Origin: Paratinospora sagittata
Taxonomy: Eukaryota; Streptophyta; Magnoliopsida; Ranunculales; Menispermaceae
NCBI GenBank assembly: GCA_035771175.1
Contig: CM069589.1
Span: 28,910,201 to 28,974,200 of the forward strand
DNA: 64,000 nucleotides
Direction of reading: 5' to 3'
Below the pieces are notes generated by a model. That model was given only the letters and a program-made list of their open reading frames with translations, was not told the DNA's origin and did no database searches. Positions 1 through 11,437 of this stretch are shown in pieces (position 1 is the stretch's first letter; each line of letters opens with the position of its first letter). A program made the translations under genes and the position numbers.

Positions 1-401
1 ACTTGACGATATTGATGGTAAGTCGGACTTCCGCCATGAGCTGCTACCCAGCAGGTCCTTAAGTTACCTCGTATCGCATTTTCTTCAATATTTGTGTAAG
101 TTTGTTGTGTCCCATACCATGTCAAGCCCATTACTAGTGAAGAAATTCATTGGACGAGTGGGCCTACCACAAATAGTCTAGCACACAACATCATATAATG
201 TTTAGTATATTATGAGCTGAAAATTTGACATGAAGTTTTTTTTTTTTTTACATAGTTTTACAAACTATTTCAACTACTACAAGGATGTCTAAATTATCTC
301 CAAAATACTTCAACTTACTATAAAGTTACGTTAAACTACTGCAAGATTTGCCTAACAACTAAATACGAAAATTTAAAACTTCAGTTTTATTGAGAGAAAA
401 A

Positions 402-1751
402 CTACTGAGGAGGCGTGAGATCAAAATTAAATTTTTCAGAGGAGAATTGAGATACTGGTTGTTCCATGCTGGGAGAGTATAGAGGAGTTCCCATAACTTG
501 CCCAACAAATGCTGGGTTAGGAAACCGAGAGGCCCCAATGTTGAGGTTAAGATTTACCAACGATACTTGTGCTTATTGGGACGACTGTCCAAATTCTCTC
601 TCTCCTGAAATCGGAGGAGCGATCCTTGGTAGTGCAGCGTAGTATTCTTCACGCCATTTAAACAGTGAGTCGATAACCTCTTTTTGTTCTCTGAGGCTGC
701 GATTTTGTACTTCAAACTGACCTCTCATATTTTTCATTACCCGCTCCTTGGTTGCCAGTATCATTTCTCGCATTTGATCCACAAGTTGTTGTTGGGTAAC
801 AATATCGGTTTCTTGTGTTGTAGATGGAGAAATGTATTCTTCCGTAGGATAGTTTGCCTCCTCTTCCGGAATATCAGAAAAATCTAGGTTAAAATCCTTA
901 AAATCTTTAGGAGAAGTGTCTTCCTCTATATCAGGAAAATCTTCCCATTCAGTTGGCACACTTCCTCGCCTCTTAACCGCACGACTTCACTTGGGTCCAC
1001 TTGAGCTCAACACACTTACGGTGATGTCACCATACAAGGGAGATGTTGTCTCGGTTGGGCTAGGAAAAACTCCGGAATGACGGAACACTTTGTTTAATAG
1101 TGCTCCATATGGAAGACAAGTTCGTTCTCGAGTGCAATGTGCCATGTGACGCAAAATGATATAAGAAATTTCCTTTATCAAACAGTATGCCAAAAAGCAT
1201 TGAGGGTGAGTGATAGTAGAACTTTTAACAGGTTGGGGCAAAATATTTGACATGATCACTTGAATGAGAGGATTATACTGCTCTTTAATTTCTTTGGTCT
1301 TAATCTTAGTGACCATGTAATTAGTCTGAGAAGTAAGACACGTAAACATATGTCGAGAGTTTTGGACCGCGCTTAACCTGCCTCTGGACGTGTAAATATC
1401 ACAGAGTCGTCATTTCTCAGGAATTTCTAAAATTTCTGACCATATTGCAGATATAAGGGTGATATCAACACCATTCACCTTTGTAGTGATGGTGAAAGTA
1501 TCTTGGTTTTTGAAGGTCAAATTTTCGTAAAATGAGACAACAAAAGACCAAAAAATGCACTTTTCAAAATTGATGACTGGTGTCCAACCCAAAACTGCAA
1601 GTTTGTCATAGAGCATAGGGTAGTATTCATAAGGTAAAATTATCAGTCTTCCCGTCTGAACTGGAATTGAAGGGAAAGATCTGAATTGAGGAGGATGGAA
1701 ACTTTCCCCTTCAACATTCTTCTTAAATTTCTTTGGTCTTTGCTCCATCAA
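402..1751 (-). pseudogene. G1 extra ORF upstream of gag (plant transposon-protein-like), broken
   Basis: Three open pieces on the minus strand (1751-1410, 1349-987, 959-573, closing with a stop at 402-404) line up with one degenerate plus-strand ORF at 22393-23720, so they are one broken gene. The N-terminal piece starts MEQRPKKFKK and contains an LGWTPVINFEKC segment followed by a VSFYENLTFKNQDTF segment. This resembles, from memory of the family, proteins carrying the 'putative plant transposon protein' domain often found in LTR-element ORFs. The C-terminal part is acidic then coiled-coil-like (QQQLVDQMREM). Function unknown. It lies between the primer site and gag, which is unusual for a chromovirus-like gypsy element. 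No nucleic-acid or catalytic motif is seen. Confidence 0.6.
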
Positions 1752-1999
1752 GTTGTTTTTTGAAGATAGAACTTAGAGAGAAATAACTAAGAAGAAAGGA
1801 ATACAAAAGAGGTGAGGAAGGTGAGCGAAGAAAACTCTCTTCTCCCTCTCTATTTTTAGAAAAGCATTTTGGGGGGGGGGAGGGGGGAGGGTTTCTTAAA
1901 AGCAACAAGGGGGCCCACCCCACCTGGCCAGCACCCAGTCTGAATTTTTTTTGTATATTTTGTATTATTTAAAAATACCAGTGGGCAGTGTCCAAGACC

Positions 2000-2014
2000 A
2001 TTCTCTGATACCAA
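2000..2014 (-). other. Primer binding site, initiator tRNA-Met type (G1 copy)
   Basis: Six bases inside the LTR edge the minus strand reads TTTGGTATCAGAGAATGG, matching the usual TGGTATCAGAGC complement of plant initiator tRNA-Met except near the end. It fixes the LTR boundary at 2021 and the element's minus orientation. Confidence 0.75.
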
Positions 2015-2020
2015 AATAAT

Positions 2021-3114
2021 TGTCACACCCTGCCCTATTGATCCAAAGCGAGGTGCAATAATTAGGGCGACAAGTACTCACTCCACTCGATCAAAGTCGC
2101 ACATACAGAAGCATGGTGACTCACATTAACAATAATACAATACAAATTATTTAGAAAATACTGTTATATTTCATATATAAAGTTTGTTAATTATTACATT
2201 CCTCAGAGCAAAAAGACAACCAAAAGGTAACAAAGGCGAACCCCTACAAAAGTACCAAAATAACAAAAAGAGTAGTCAAAAAGAGGCGTTTAGAAGCTTG
2301 GAATCATTGCCACCATCATTAGACCGATCTGACAGGACCTGAGGAGAGTACATACACAAAAGTCCCTACATAGACCGAATTTGGCCACAACCCCCGGAAT
2401 AAATTCATTTAGACCCATCTTAATTCCCTGGAAAGATTAGCAACGGGGCGAGCTCAACAGCTCAGTGAGATCAAGCAGGGTAAACAAGTGCATAATAATA
2501 AATACAGAACAACAATCATCAAACAGTTATGCCACAACAATACAATCAAGCAATGATATGAATGAACCCTGGTCACACAACATCATAGGCCAGGTACCAT
2601 TCACTCGCAACCTGTGATCCGAGGCACCAGTAATATAACCAGCAACTGAGAGGTCTCATGAGTTCTAGTGCTAACCAGTGACAGTGTCACTCTGCCGGGG
2701 CCAACATAACAACATACCTCCCAATAATATAACCAGTGAATGTGTCATTCTGCCGGGGCAAATATAGCACCCAATAATATATCATTTTTAATAGATAACC
2801 TCATGCATGAAGTATAGCACGGTAACAAATATGATGCATGATACTATGTAATTCAGTATTAAACAGGTAAGAAATGCAAACCTAGCCTTCATTCCCCACC
2901 TTAACACACTTGTAGTGGGGTAGCGCTTTCTTCTAACTTCTTAAAGTGTGCAGGGACGCAGGATAACACAAAAGGTTCTTTCCTTGGGACTGTCCCACTA
3001 TGGGGGTCTACATCTTTCTTTGAGGGGGGCTTTTACCACTTATTGAAATTAGACGTGGAGGGTTTTCAAGTTGTTGAATTAGTTTCTATAGTAGAAAAAG
3101 TGGGGGGAGTTACT
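2021..3114 (-). repeat. 5' LTR of the left G1-family gypsy element
   Basis: In minus orientation the LTR starts (A/T)GTAACTCCCCCCACTTTT and ends GGGTGTGACA. It matches the plus-strand LTR at 20895-22102 and the fragment at 56181-56789, for example in the blocks around 'actcatgagacctctcag' and 'cagtgtcac'. The terminal T of TG is changed to A at 3114. The LTR is 1094 bp compared with 1208 bp for the plus copy, so small deletions have occurred. Confidence 0.8.
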
Positions 3115-3681
3115 ATACTTGCAAACTTACCAAGCAAAAATGGAAGCAAACTCAATGATGAAGAAGTACCAACATTGATGATTCAGAGAAATGAAGAAGA
3201 ATCTTCAACATCCTAAAATGTTTCTAGAACAAATACTCCAACTGTGGAAGAAGAAGCTATTGCAGAAGTTCCAATGAGATCACAAAATGGAAAATAGAGA
3301 GACAAATTCAAAAGGATGATCTACTATAGCATAAGTTTCAGCAAGAAAAAAAGAACTACTCACATGGAAGGTTTTGATGACCTTGAAATGTTCATTGTGT
3401 GAAAATGAAGGTATATCTCACTCAATCTTTAAACAATTTCAGTTTATGATGTGTTTGATCATTCATATATATATATATGAATGATCAGGACATTTTTTTT
3501 TTCATAGCATATCATGTTGATCCTAAGATATACACATACTTGAATGCATGATTGTTGCAATGAGATGAAATGTTTGTGAATGGTCATTGTGTAGCATTGT
3601 TAATCACTGATCTATAAGTGCAAAATGTTGATATTTTCTGATCGTTAGTGATTACAGTCATATGGTAATCAGATTGTGTAA

Positions 3682-3960
3682 ATGAAAAGGTGGATGAAGC
3701 TTGGAGCCGAAACCATTATAGGACACTTATGTGTTTACGATTTCATGCACGAGAGTATCCAAGAGGACGTTGTTGTGCTCGAGGATGCTCCTGAAAGTGT
3801 CAAATTGACAGACAATGAAAACTATCACTTGACCTTAAGGACGTTGTTCAACAATAGGGTGCTCATGACTTGTGTTCAAAATTTTCAGAACTTGAGCAAG
3901 GTTTATGAGCACACTACTTATAAAATAGAACACTCAACATTTCAATTAAGGAATCAGTGA
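3682..3960 (+). CDS. Hypothetical ORF, 92 codons, unrecognised
   Basis: An open frame beginning MKRWMKLGAE and ending FQLRNQ. It shows no motif I know, no signal peptide and no membrane segment; its central part is acidic (EDVVVLEDAPE). It lies between a palindromic AT-rich block and the GGACGCT/TATA region preceding the envelope-like ORF. Its composition is protein-like, but nothing else supports expression. It may be a remnant of the 3' end of copia pol or a chance frame. Confidence 0.2.
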   Translation: MKRWMKLGAETIIGHLCVYDFMHESIQEDVVVLEDAPESVKLTDNENYHLTLRTLFNNRVLMTCVQNFQNLSKVYEHTTYKIEHSTFQLRNQ

Positions 3961-4020
3961 ACAAGCTTACGAGGACGCTAAAAATCATTAGGACGCTCAA
4001 CCATCACACTTTTGGAAAGG

Positions 4021-4030
4021 TATAAAAGGG
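4021..4030 (+). promoter_or_regulatory. TATA box upstream of the envelope-like ORF
   Basis: TATAAAAGGG stands 236 bp upstream of the ATG at 4266. Two GGACGCT motifs (3973-3979, 3991-3997), the same word that is repeated in the copia LTRs here, lie 24-48 bp upstream of it. The intervening sequence is pyrimidine-rich and leader-like. Its role as an internal promoter is inferred. Confidence 0.45.
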
Positions 4031-4265
4031 AATCAAACTGTCACTCGTGTTCACTCATGCCCTAGAAGGGCGTTATCAAAGAACAAGAGCGTTGCACCCT
4101 CCCATTCCAACTCGAAATCCTCCATTTCCTTCTCCAATTTTTTTTGAATTTCTTGTACACAGGGGTACAATCAGTCAATCCTTAGCTCAATCTTCAATTT
4201 ATAAACCCTAAGAAACCGGTTTTTCACAATTGTCTGTTCAAACCATAAATTTCTGAGTTTCTAAA

Positions 4266-4538
4266 ATGGCTCAAAAAACCAAGAAACTTCCAACCCATTC
4301 AGCTAGAAAAGAGCCTCGTCTCCTTTTTCTTCCCCACAAAGGAGAGTTAGACAAAGAAGAGCTGAAGCTCGAATAGAGCAACCTACCGAGGTCCCCCCAA
4401 CCTCTAGTGGTCAGCCTCCACAGACTGAAGCACAGGTTCAGGCTGAATCATCTCATCCAAGGCGATCCAGTAGTCCTATTCCCACATCTTTCAAAACATT
4501 TAGGAAAAAAAAAAGTTAGAAAGATCTTATCAAAATTT
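4266..4538 (+). pseudogene. Envelope-like ORF of copia host M, segment 1 of 3 (N-terminus)
   Basis: The ATG at 4266 opens MAQKTKKLPTHSARKEPR, a basic N-terminus followed by a Pro/Gln/Ser-rich stretch. Frameshifts break it: one in the T/C run near 4325 and probably one in the A run near 4505-4515. The last codons before the solo LTR are in the same frame as the codons after it (6186 onward) once one copy of AATTT is discounted, showing that segments 1 and 2 were one gene. Such ORFs sit 3' of pol in SIRE/Maximus-type copia elements and are commonly called envelope-like; no signal peptide or transmembrane helix is visible, so the name is by convention. Confidence 0.6.
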
Positions 4539-6185
4539 TGTTGAACCAATTATCCTCATGTCCCTTACAAGAGTATGTCCCTTATATAAACAATATTTTG
4601 ATGATTACAAACCACATTCTGTTTATAATAATATTGTATGCATAGCACATCTAATCTTACATGAAGGTTTCAAAGAATCAATGATGTATGGTGAAAGTGC
4701 TATCAAGATCTATTTGAAGGCCATGATTGTTTGAAGACATACTTTTATAGGATTAGAGTGTGTTTAGGTTGTAGAACATTTATTATCATATGATTCAACA
4801 ATATGCATGATTACATGATTTAGTCCAGTTGATTTTCGATCATTTACATTGAATTTTCTATGATTGATTTGATCCGAAAGTACCAAGATTTCAATCGTGT
4901 TTATTGAGTTTTATATGAAAATCAAAACTATTTTTAAGTGTCATTCATGACGCTAATATGTTTTTCAGGACGCTAATGTCTCAGCAGCGCCCTCTTGGAC
5001 TTCGTAAGTCAGGACGCTGATGAAACATCAAGACGCTGATGAAATATTAGGACGCTGATGAAATATTAGGACGCTGATAGAGTTCAAGGTTGAAATGTTC
5101 ATATCCATCAGAGAATGCTTACTTCATCATTAGTGCTCTCATTGAATCAACCAATGAACTTGTCAGGATGCTGATTCAATATCAGCTCGCCAACTATTTT
5201 TTGAGTTTTTTAATGATTTAAATCTATAAGGACGCTGACAGTTATAAGTTGGAAAACTTTTAGGATGGTACTTGAACAGGAACGCCCTCACTTAAGAACC
5301 AACTTAGTAACTCTTAGGATGCTGATCGTTCTTCAACATACTTATCGTTTCACGAATTTAAACACATTGAAAATATCAAGACGCTCATAACTTTTGTAGC
5401 GACCTTATGCTTTACTTGTTTCAAACGTGTCAGGACGCTAACTTTTGATTAGCACCCTCACAACTTTTGTCTTCTTTAATCGTTAAGTAAGTCAGGACGC
5501 TTACATTCTTGTAAAGCCCTCACTTCTCCGTTCAGCAGGTCGCTAATGGTTCATGAGCGCCCTCAAGGAACAAAACGACAAAGTTGACATTATGCGACGG
5601 GACACTGATTGACCAATCAAGATGCTAATCTAATACTGTCACAAAGCTAACACCTGCACTTTTTAAAAGAAACTTTTTAGAATTGAGCAAAACTTTTCAG
5701 AACTTTTTGAATGTTTTACGAACGTTAAAATACTTTATCAGAATATTCTATTCTCATGAATGATCATAAGATTCAGGTGTTGTTGTCGTAGTTACACAGA
5801 CTGAATCAAATCCTTTTCGGGAAAGAATGTGTTCTTCTCACACCCATAAGTTGAGAAAACAGAAAGGTCTTCTTACACCCGTAAGTTGAGAAAGAAAAAC
5901 GGTTCTTCTCACACCCGTAAGTTGAGAAAGTGTACCGATTTGGTCTTCACCCGTAAGAAGATCCTTAATAGAGTTTGGAAAAAACCTAACTGAGGAGGTT
6001 AGGTAGTGGATGTAGGCGAGGCCGAACCACTCTAAATCTTGTGTGCATTGTCTTTATCACTGCTATTGAATCTGTCTACTTTACTTTATTTAATCTGCTT
6101 TCATTTCTTTAAATGATTTTAAAGAAAAGTTAAAATTTGTTGAGTGTCCAATTCACTCCCCCTCTTGGACACATCTAGGCCAACA
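4539..6185 (+). repeat. Solo copia LTR (N), with AATTT target duplication
   Basis: It starts TGTTGAACCAATTATCCTC and ends CTAGGCCAACA, as do the LTRs of copia element E. AATTT at 4534-4538 is repeated at 6186-6190. No internal region is present, so it is a solo LTR left by recombination. The U3 part (about 4960-5640) holds roughly a dozen GGACGCT-like words paired with AGCGCCCTC-like words. At about 5820-5950 there are tandem hairpin units built on TTCTCA...TTGAGAA. It ends with the SIRE-type 'TCCAATTCAC...CTTGGACA' block. Confidence 0.9.
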
Positions 6186-7991
6186 AATTTGTCATCATAG
6201 GACATTATGTTGACTTTTCTTTCTTCAATAGAGCTCACCTGAATGTGCAACCCATGTCTAAGCTTCAGGGGTGGATTCCTTTTCTCACTTTTCAAAAGCC
6301 ATGGTATCCAAATCTAGTGAAAGAATTTTACAAAAATCTTCAGAAGAAGCCTAAGTCAGGTTTAGTTAGGCAATCTTCAGTAAAGGGAAAACATGTGGAA
6401 ATTTCTCCACAATACTTTCAATCTACTTTCTCACTTTTTGATGAAGTTCCCATCATTCATTAGAGTTCCAAGGGAATTCATTTTGAAGGTTATAACAACC
6501 TCACTGCCTTGAATTATTGTTCCAGAAAGAAGAACTGGACTAAAGTAGATAGTAAGCTTACCAACCAATCCTTTGAACTCATTCCTAGAATAGTTCATAA
6601 CATCATTTCTCACCTAGTTCATCCATGAGTTGCCAGCAAAGGAAATGTGAAAGAATTGGACCTATTCCTCACATGGTGTGTGCTGAAGAGAATCACAGTT
6701 AGTCTTCCACATAGTTTTTGGGACTTTCTTGTCAACACAAACTCAAGAAAAGGAAGAATTCCTTTTGGAATGCACTTGACACCTATCTTTGAAGCTACTG
6801 GTGTGGATCTTCAAGGAGAAGAAATGCATCAAGTTGATAGATATGGATGCATTGGTCACACTACTATGAAGCTCATGAAGTATGTGTATGCCCTAGAACA
6901 AAAGAGATGGTTCCATAAGAAGGTAGTTCCAGCTAGAGTTGCAGTTGGACCATTTGAAAATAAAGAAGAAGATCTTTTGGGTGATGCACAAGAAGAAAAA
7001 GAAGGAGTTGATGCTTAGAAAACACCTTCTGAAATGCCTTTTCGAGGGGATATTCCTATGGAAGAAGAACCCCATGAAGAAGAAGTTGAAGCTCATGATG
7101 AAACAATGTCTCAATCTCAAGAGCAAGCTAATGAAGTAAATGAAGATATTCATCATGATGCCCCTGTTCATTCTCCAATTCATGAAGGACATGTTGATCA
7201 CTTCTCTCCAATTCATCATGGGGAATCTTTCTTTCCATCTCAACCATCTCAACCACTCTTTAATGAAGAAGAATTTCTGAAGAAGATTCAAGAAGCTAAT
7301 GAGGACCATAGGACTACTCTCTTAGCTGAAATTAAGAAATTAGTGTAAGAGGAAAGATCAAAAGGCTCATAAGAAGTCAAGAAGTGTGCTGAAAATATGA
7401 CCCTCATGGTCAATTAATTGATTGATGCCATTGGACCAATGAAGAAACAAGTTGAAGCTTTGAAGACATCAATGCCATCCACAAGCACTACTCCATCAGT
7501 TCTTGTCACAAGTGCTTTGGATAACTTGGAAGGTGATCTTGAGCAAATTAAAAATTTAGTTACTTCCTTGTCTCAAGCACCAATAGTTCAAGCATCACAA
7601 GCTCCACCAGTCCTTGATTTAAGTGTGTTAGATAGCATAAAAAAAGAGCTTACACAAGTTAAAACATCTGTCACATCTCTTTCAGCTGCAACAACACAAC
7701 CATCAGTGCCTAATCCATCAAGTAGTTTTGATATGAACATGTTGAATCCTGTTCTTAAAGCTATCAAGAGTTTGAATAATACAATTTTATCAAGTGCTTC
7801 GAGCTCTACAACTATAAATTTTGATGGAAGGAAGTTGGAGAATTTGTTTTTATCAATTAATCATATTAAAGAGAAGCTGAACAACATAAAGAACAAAGTT
7901 CCATTTCTATCTTCTACTATTCTTGACTTGTATTTCACACTGACAAGGGCTGCTGATAATATGGAAGGAGTTATTGCTTTTACAGAAGAAA
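6186..7991 (+). pseudogene. Envelope-like ORF of copia host M, segment 2 of 3
   Basis: This is the central part of the same gene. After the LTR the frame continues through KLQGWIPFLTFQKPWYPNLV and VKEFYKN (about 6254-6330), a signature shared with 'putative plant transposon protein' domains. Stops at 6461-6463 and 7016-7018, and near 7346, break it. Following pieces encode LPHSFWDFLVNTNSRKGRIP (6647-7018), an acidic His/Glu-rich tract (7034-7348) and a Ser/Thr-rich, probably coiled-coil segment (7418-7991). No catalytic motif or membrane helix is seen. Element A interrupts it at 7991/7992, and the frame resumes at 61506. Confidence 0.65.
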
Positions 7992-10023
7992 TGTCGCGAC
8001 CCCCTCCGTATGGTGATGTCACGACTAACACAGAATACCATATACGCTATACATAGATGTATATGATAGCCTGTCAGCCTTCGTTCTTAACAACATACAC
8101 AAAAATCACTAAATTTTTTGATATAACCTCCTCATGAATACGAGGTTTCCAAAAATCCTGATAACCCACAAAACATTCAAATTCATTTCAAATTCACAAA
8201 AATATCATGATGCCACAAATAACATATCTATATATCCATACATCCCATATATGTACTCCATTATCATCAGTATTCAAAACCATATATATACTCTCATTAC
8301 TTTTATACATATTATAAGTAGTGTTATATATATACATATATACAAAATACTGAAAACTAAACCAAATCCTCCAACTCATACATACATAGAGGAAAGGAGC
8401 ACAAGCCAACCCTCTGGAACTTTTCCCTTACCTTTGTAATTACTACCTGTGATGGGAGAAAAGTTAGGGTGAGCTACAACAAGCCCAATGAGTAATCTAC
8501 CAATGACATTACATATGCATTCATAAACAAAATAAGGTATTTAAATCAAACATAAACCCGATATGCAAATAACATGCAAATATCATTACATGTTTAAGAT
8601 ATCGTTTGCGCCACTCTATACATATCATACAATGCATAAAGTAAATAAAAAAAATCCTAACTATTAGGTACATAAATGAGTCTTTATCCCTATTATGCAT
8701 ACATAGGGAGAACCCAACTTATCTAACCATCCACTCTCACAATCAGGTACATGAGCGCATCATTTCTCATTATGCATATTCGAGGAAAGATCTGTCTCAT
8801 CTGACCATCCATTATGATCATTCCAGGGCCTCATCTATAGATTTAATGGAATTGATCACATACATTTTTTACCATTGTAAGACTAAGTAGGTTTGATGTT
8901 CAAAAACAAAGTTTCATGCATTCAATACACAATGCAATCATACATGTTTTCATTTCATATAAACAAAATTTTATAATTACAATGCCACACATAAGACCGT
9001 AGATAAAAATGCTCACAATGTACAAAAATTTGCCGAAGTTCAATACTCTTTCTCTACACTTAGCCCAAATTGTTCAAATATCCACTTTCTACAGCACAAG
9101 CACCTCATTTTCTCTTGTTGCCCAATTCTCAATTCAATAATTAATTCCACAAATCTCTGCCATTTCACATCGCAAATTATCCACAATCAATTTACAATCA
9201 AAATCACATCTAAACACAGCTTGATCTACCATTAAACACACCTCCAAACCCACAGCTAGTTCATCACAGCTGGTTGGAGAATGGTCAATTTAATCATGGA
9301 AACACAACAATCTTGCCATCAATTTACTCAAAATTAAACAAAGACTCATTTACCTTTGATTTCACCAGCAATTGGCAAGATTTCCATCTCAAACCCACTT
9401 TTCAAAGTTCCAATCTAGCCATTGCAATCACACAATTCTCACATATGTGTAACAACTCGAAGAGAGGAATTCAAATATGAACTTTTAGCTAAATATAACC
9501 AATCCTTACGTTGGATTTGGTTGCCCTAGCTCATTCCCCTCTATTTCCTTTCATTCTTCTATCTTCAACAAGCTCAAATGAGTGAAAAATCAACTTAAAT
9601 CACGACTAAACCACCTCACCGACTGGTTTTAAAAATTGTTAGGCTCATAGAGAAACGTGCTTCTCCCCAAAGAAACACGCTTCCTCGCAGCCCGGAAATG
9701 GAATTTTCGTTAAAAATTTAATGAGAAATACGCTTCTCTCTAAGAAACGCATTTTTACGAGGATTTTCCTGAAATTGCCTCTCTCGGGTTTTTCTATTGA
9801 ACCACGTTTCTCAAAGAGAAACGCGTTTCTCCATGTTCTAGGTGAAATTTCACTAAGTATTGGTCTTTTTCTGCTATGTATACGGTCCAGGTACAAATAC
9901 CACCCTATTATACACACATTCACCCTATTTTAAGGCCATACACATACGCATACACATACAAATATGCCTAACAATACATATAAGTCAATGTATAGGTTTG
10001 ACTCATAAATACGGGGCGTTACA
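7992..10023 (-). repeat. 3' LTR of gypsy element A
   Basis: In minus orientation it starts TGTAACGCCCCGTATTTATG and ends GGGTCGCGACA; length 2032 bp. It matches the other LTR of A (59429-61505) over nearly its whole length. It contains a cluster of short palindromes of the type GAGAAACGCGTTTCTC (perfect copy at 9816-9831, imperfect ones at 9650-9850). Open frames inside it (for example 8134-8439 and 9274-9480) recur in the second LTR and are not genes. Confidence 0.92.
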
Positions 10024-11437
10024 ATCTCCCCAATTTAAGGGATTTTGTCATTGAAATTTAAATCAAGGAACATACCACAGGTCTGGAAACTGTTCCCGCA
10101 TTTGATCTTCTCGCTCCCAAGTTTGCTCTTCATTGTCAAAAAAATTTCATCTGATCCTAACCAGTGGAATCTGTTTGTTCCTAAGTTTTTGAACTCATCT
10201 AGCTACAATCTGAATCAGTTGTTCTGGATATGTTGTGTCCTCCCCAACTTGTAATTAGGTTACATCCAAGACATGGGTGGGATCTGGATGATACTTTCTC
10301 AACATAGACACATGGAATAAATTGTGGACACCATCCAACTGTGACGACAGAGCAAGTCGGTAAGCCAATGGACTTATCCTTTTAAGGATCTCAAATGGTC
10401 ATACAAATCGTGGTGCAAACTTTCCCTTTACCTCGAATCTCATTTGGCCTTTCATTGGAGAAACCTTCAATAAAACTTGGTCTCCCATTAAAAACTCTAG
10501 AGGTCTATGCCTCTTGTCAAAATAGCTCTTTTAACAATATTTGGTTTTCTTTATTTTTTGTCTGATTTGCTTAATATTTTCTGTGTGATCCATAATAACA
10601 GCTGGTCCCGATAATTGTGACTCCCCAACCTCATACCAACGAGTAGGAGATCTACAAGGTCTACCATATAGAACCTCGATGGGTACCATAACAATACTAG
10701 CATGATAACTGTTATTGTAAGTAAACTTACACAGATGAAGGTTTCTCCCCAATTCCCACCAAACTCCAAAATACACAATTTGAGCATATCTTTTAGCCTC
10801 TATATCACCCTCTCAGTCTGACCATATGTCTGAGGGTGGAATGTCATACTGAGATGGAGATGAGTCCCAAATCGAGTTTGCACCGAATGCTAAAACCTCA
10901 ATGTAAATCGCGAATCTCTGTCCGACACAATAGATACCAGAACCCCATGTAATCTCAGAATCTCTCGTATGTACAATCTGCTCAGTCTGTCCACAAAATC
11001 TCTAGTGTTCATCGGAAGAAAGTGAGCAGACTTAGTTAGTCTATCAATGATAACCTAGATGGCATCGTATCTACCCTGAGATCTGGGTAATCCTATAATA
11101 AAGTCCATCGTAATATGCTCCCATTTCCATTCTGGAATAGATAATGGTTGCATTTGTCTTCTAGGTCTTCGATTTTCAGCCTTAACCTGTTGACATACTC
11201 CACATTTCTGAACATACTCAACTAATCCTTCTTCATCCCATGCCACCAAACTGTTCTTTTCATATCATGATACATTTTGGTTGATCATGAGTAAATAGTA
11301 TATTGAGATCTATGTGCTGTCTGGACTAATTCAACTCTCAAATCATAGTTAACAGGAACCTATAATCTCCCCTGAAATTGTAATACACCATCTGAATCTC
11401 GCTGCCAACCAATATGTTCAACCCTATCAGCCCATGC
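10024..11437 (-). pseudogene. Element A pol 3' part: integrase and chromodomain-like C-terminus
   Basis: Minus-strand remnants in several frames. From 5' to 3': the zinc-finger end CGVCQQVKAENRR (about 11180-11220), the catalytic-core start WEHITMDFIIGLPRSQGRYD (about 11060-11120) with the first acidic residue, the core end LCKFTYNNSYHASI (about 10690-10740), the FHVSMLRKYHPDPTHV segment (about 10265-10320) and EEQTWEREDQMREQFPDLW (about 10070-10130). The last segment resembles the chromodomain end of Tekay/CRM-type chromoviruses. Integrase inserts the cDNA; the chromodomain would steer target choice. Multiple stops make it non-functional. A polypurine tract (AAATTGGGGAGAT) directly adjoins the LTR at 10024-10036. 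It is cut upstream by element B at 11438. Confidence 0.8.

Larger units (their letters stand above)
1..2020 (-). mobile_element. Ty3/gypsy G1-family element, 5' internal part (minus strand, runs off window)
   Basis: Read on the minus strand this is the primer site, an extra ORF (separate entry) and the start of the long leader that follows it. The stretch 1-401 matches, in reverse complement, the plus-strand copy at about 23720-24110, including the segment around the words for a Met-rich ORF end and a GTAAGTCGG-like block. gag and pol of this copy lie left of position 1, outside the window. The element flanks copia host M on its left side; no target duplication can be tested because the other end is missing. 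Confidence 0.75.
3115..4265 (+). other. Degenerate stretch upstream of the envelope-like ORF, mostly unassigned
   Basis: About 1.15 kb lies between the G1 LTR and the envelope-like ORF. The first 350 bp contain an interrupted acidic reading frame (EEVPTL..EEESSTS..NTPTVEEEA) that could be the linker between integrase and reverse transcriptase of a copia pol, but I cannot prove this. A perfect 32-bp AT-rich palindrome sits at 3456-3487. From 3960 onward there are two GGACGCT motifs and a TATA box. The remainder shows nothing I recognise. It probably belongs to copia host M. Confidence 0.4.

Noticed and set aside
8134..9480. Open frames inside the left LTR of A (8134-8439, 9274-9480)
   Set aside because: The same frames recur in the right LTR (59568-59753, 60675-60857). 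They are LTR sequence duplicated by reverse transcription, with no protein features.
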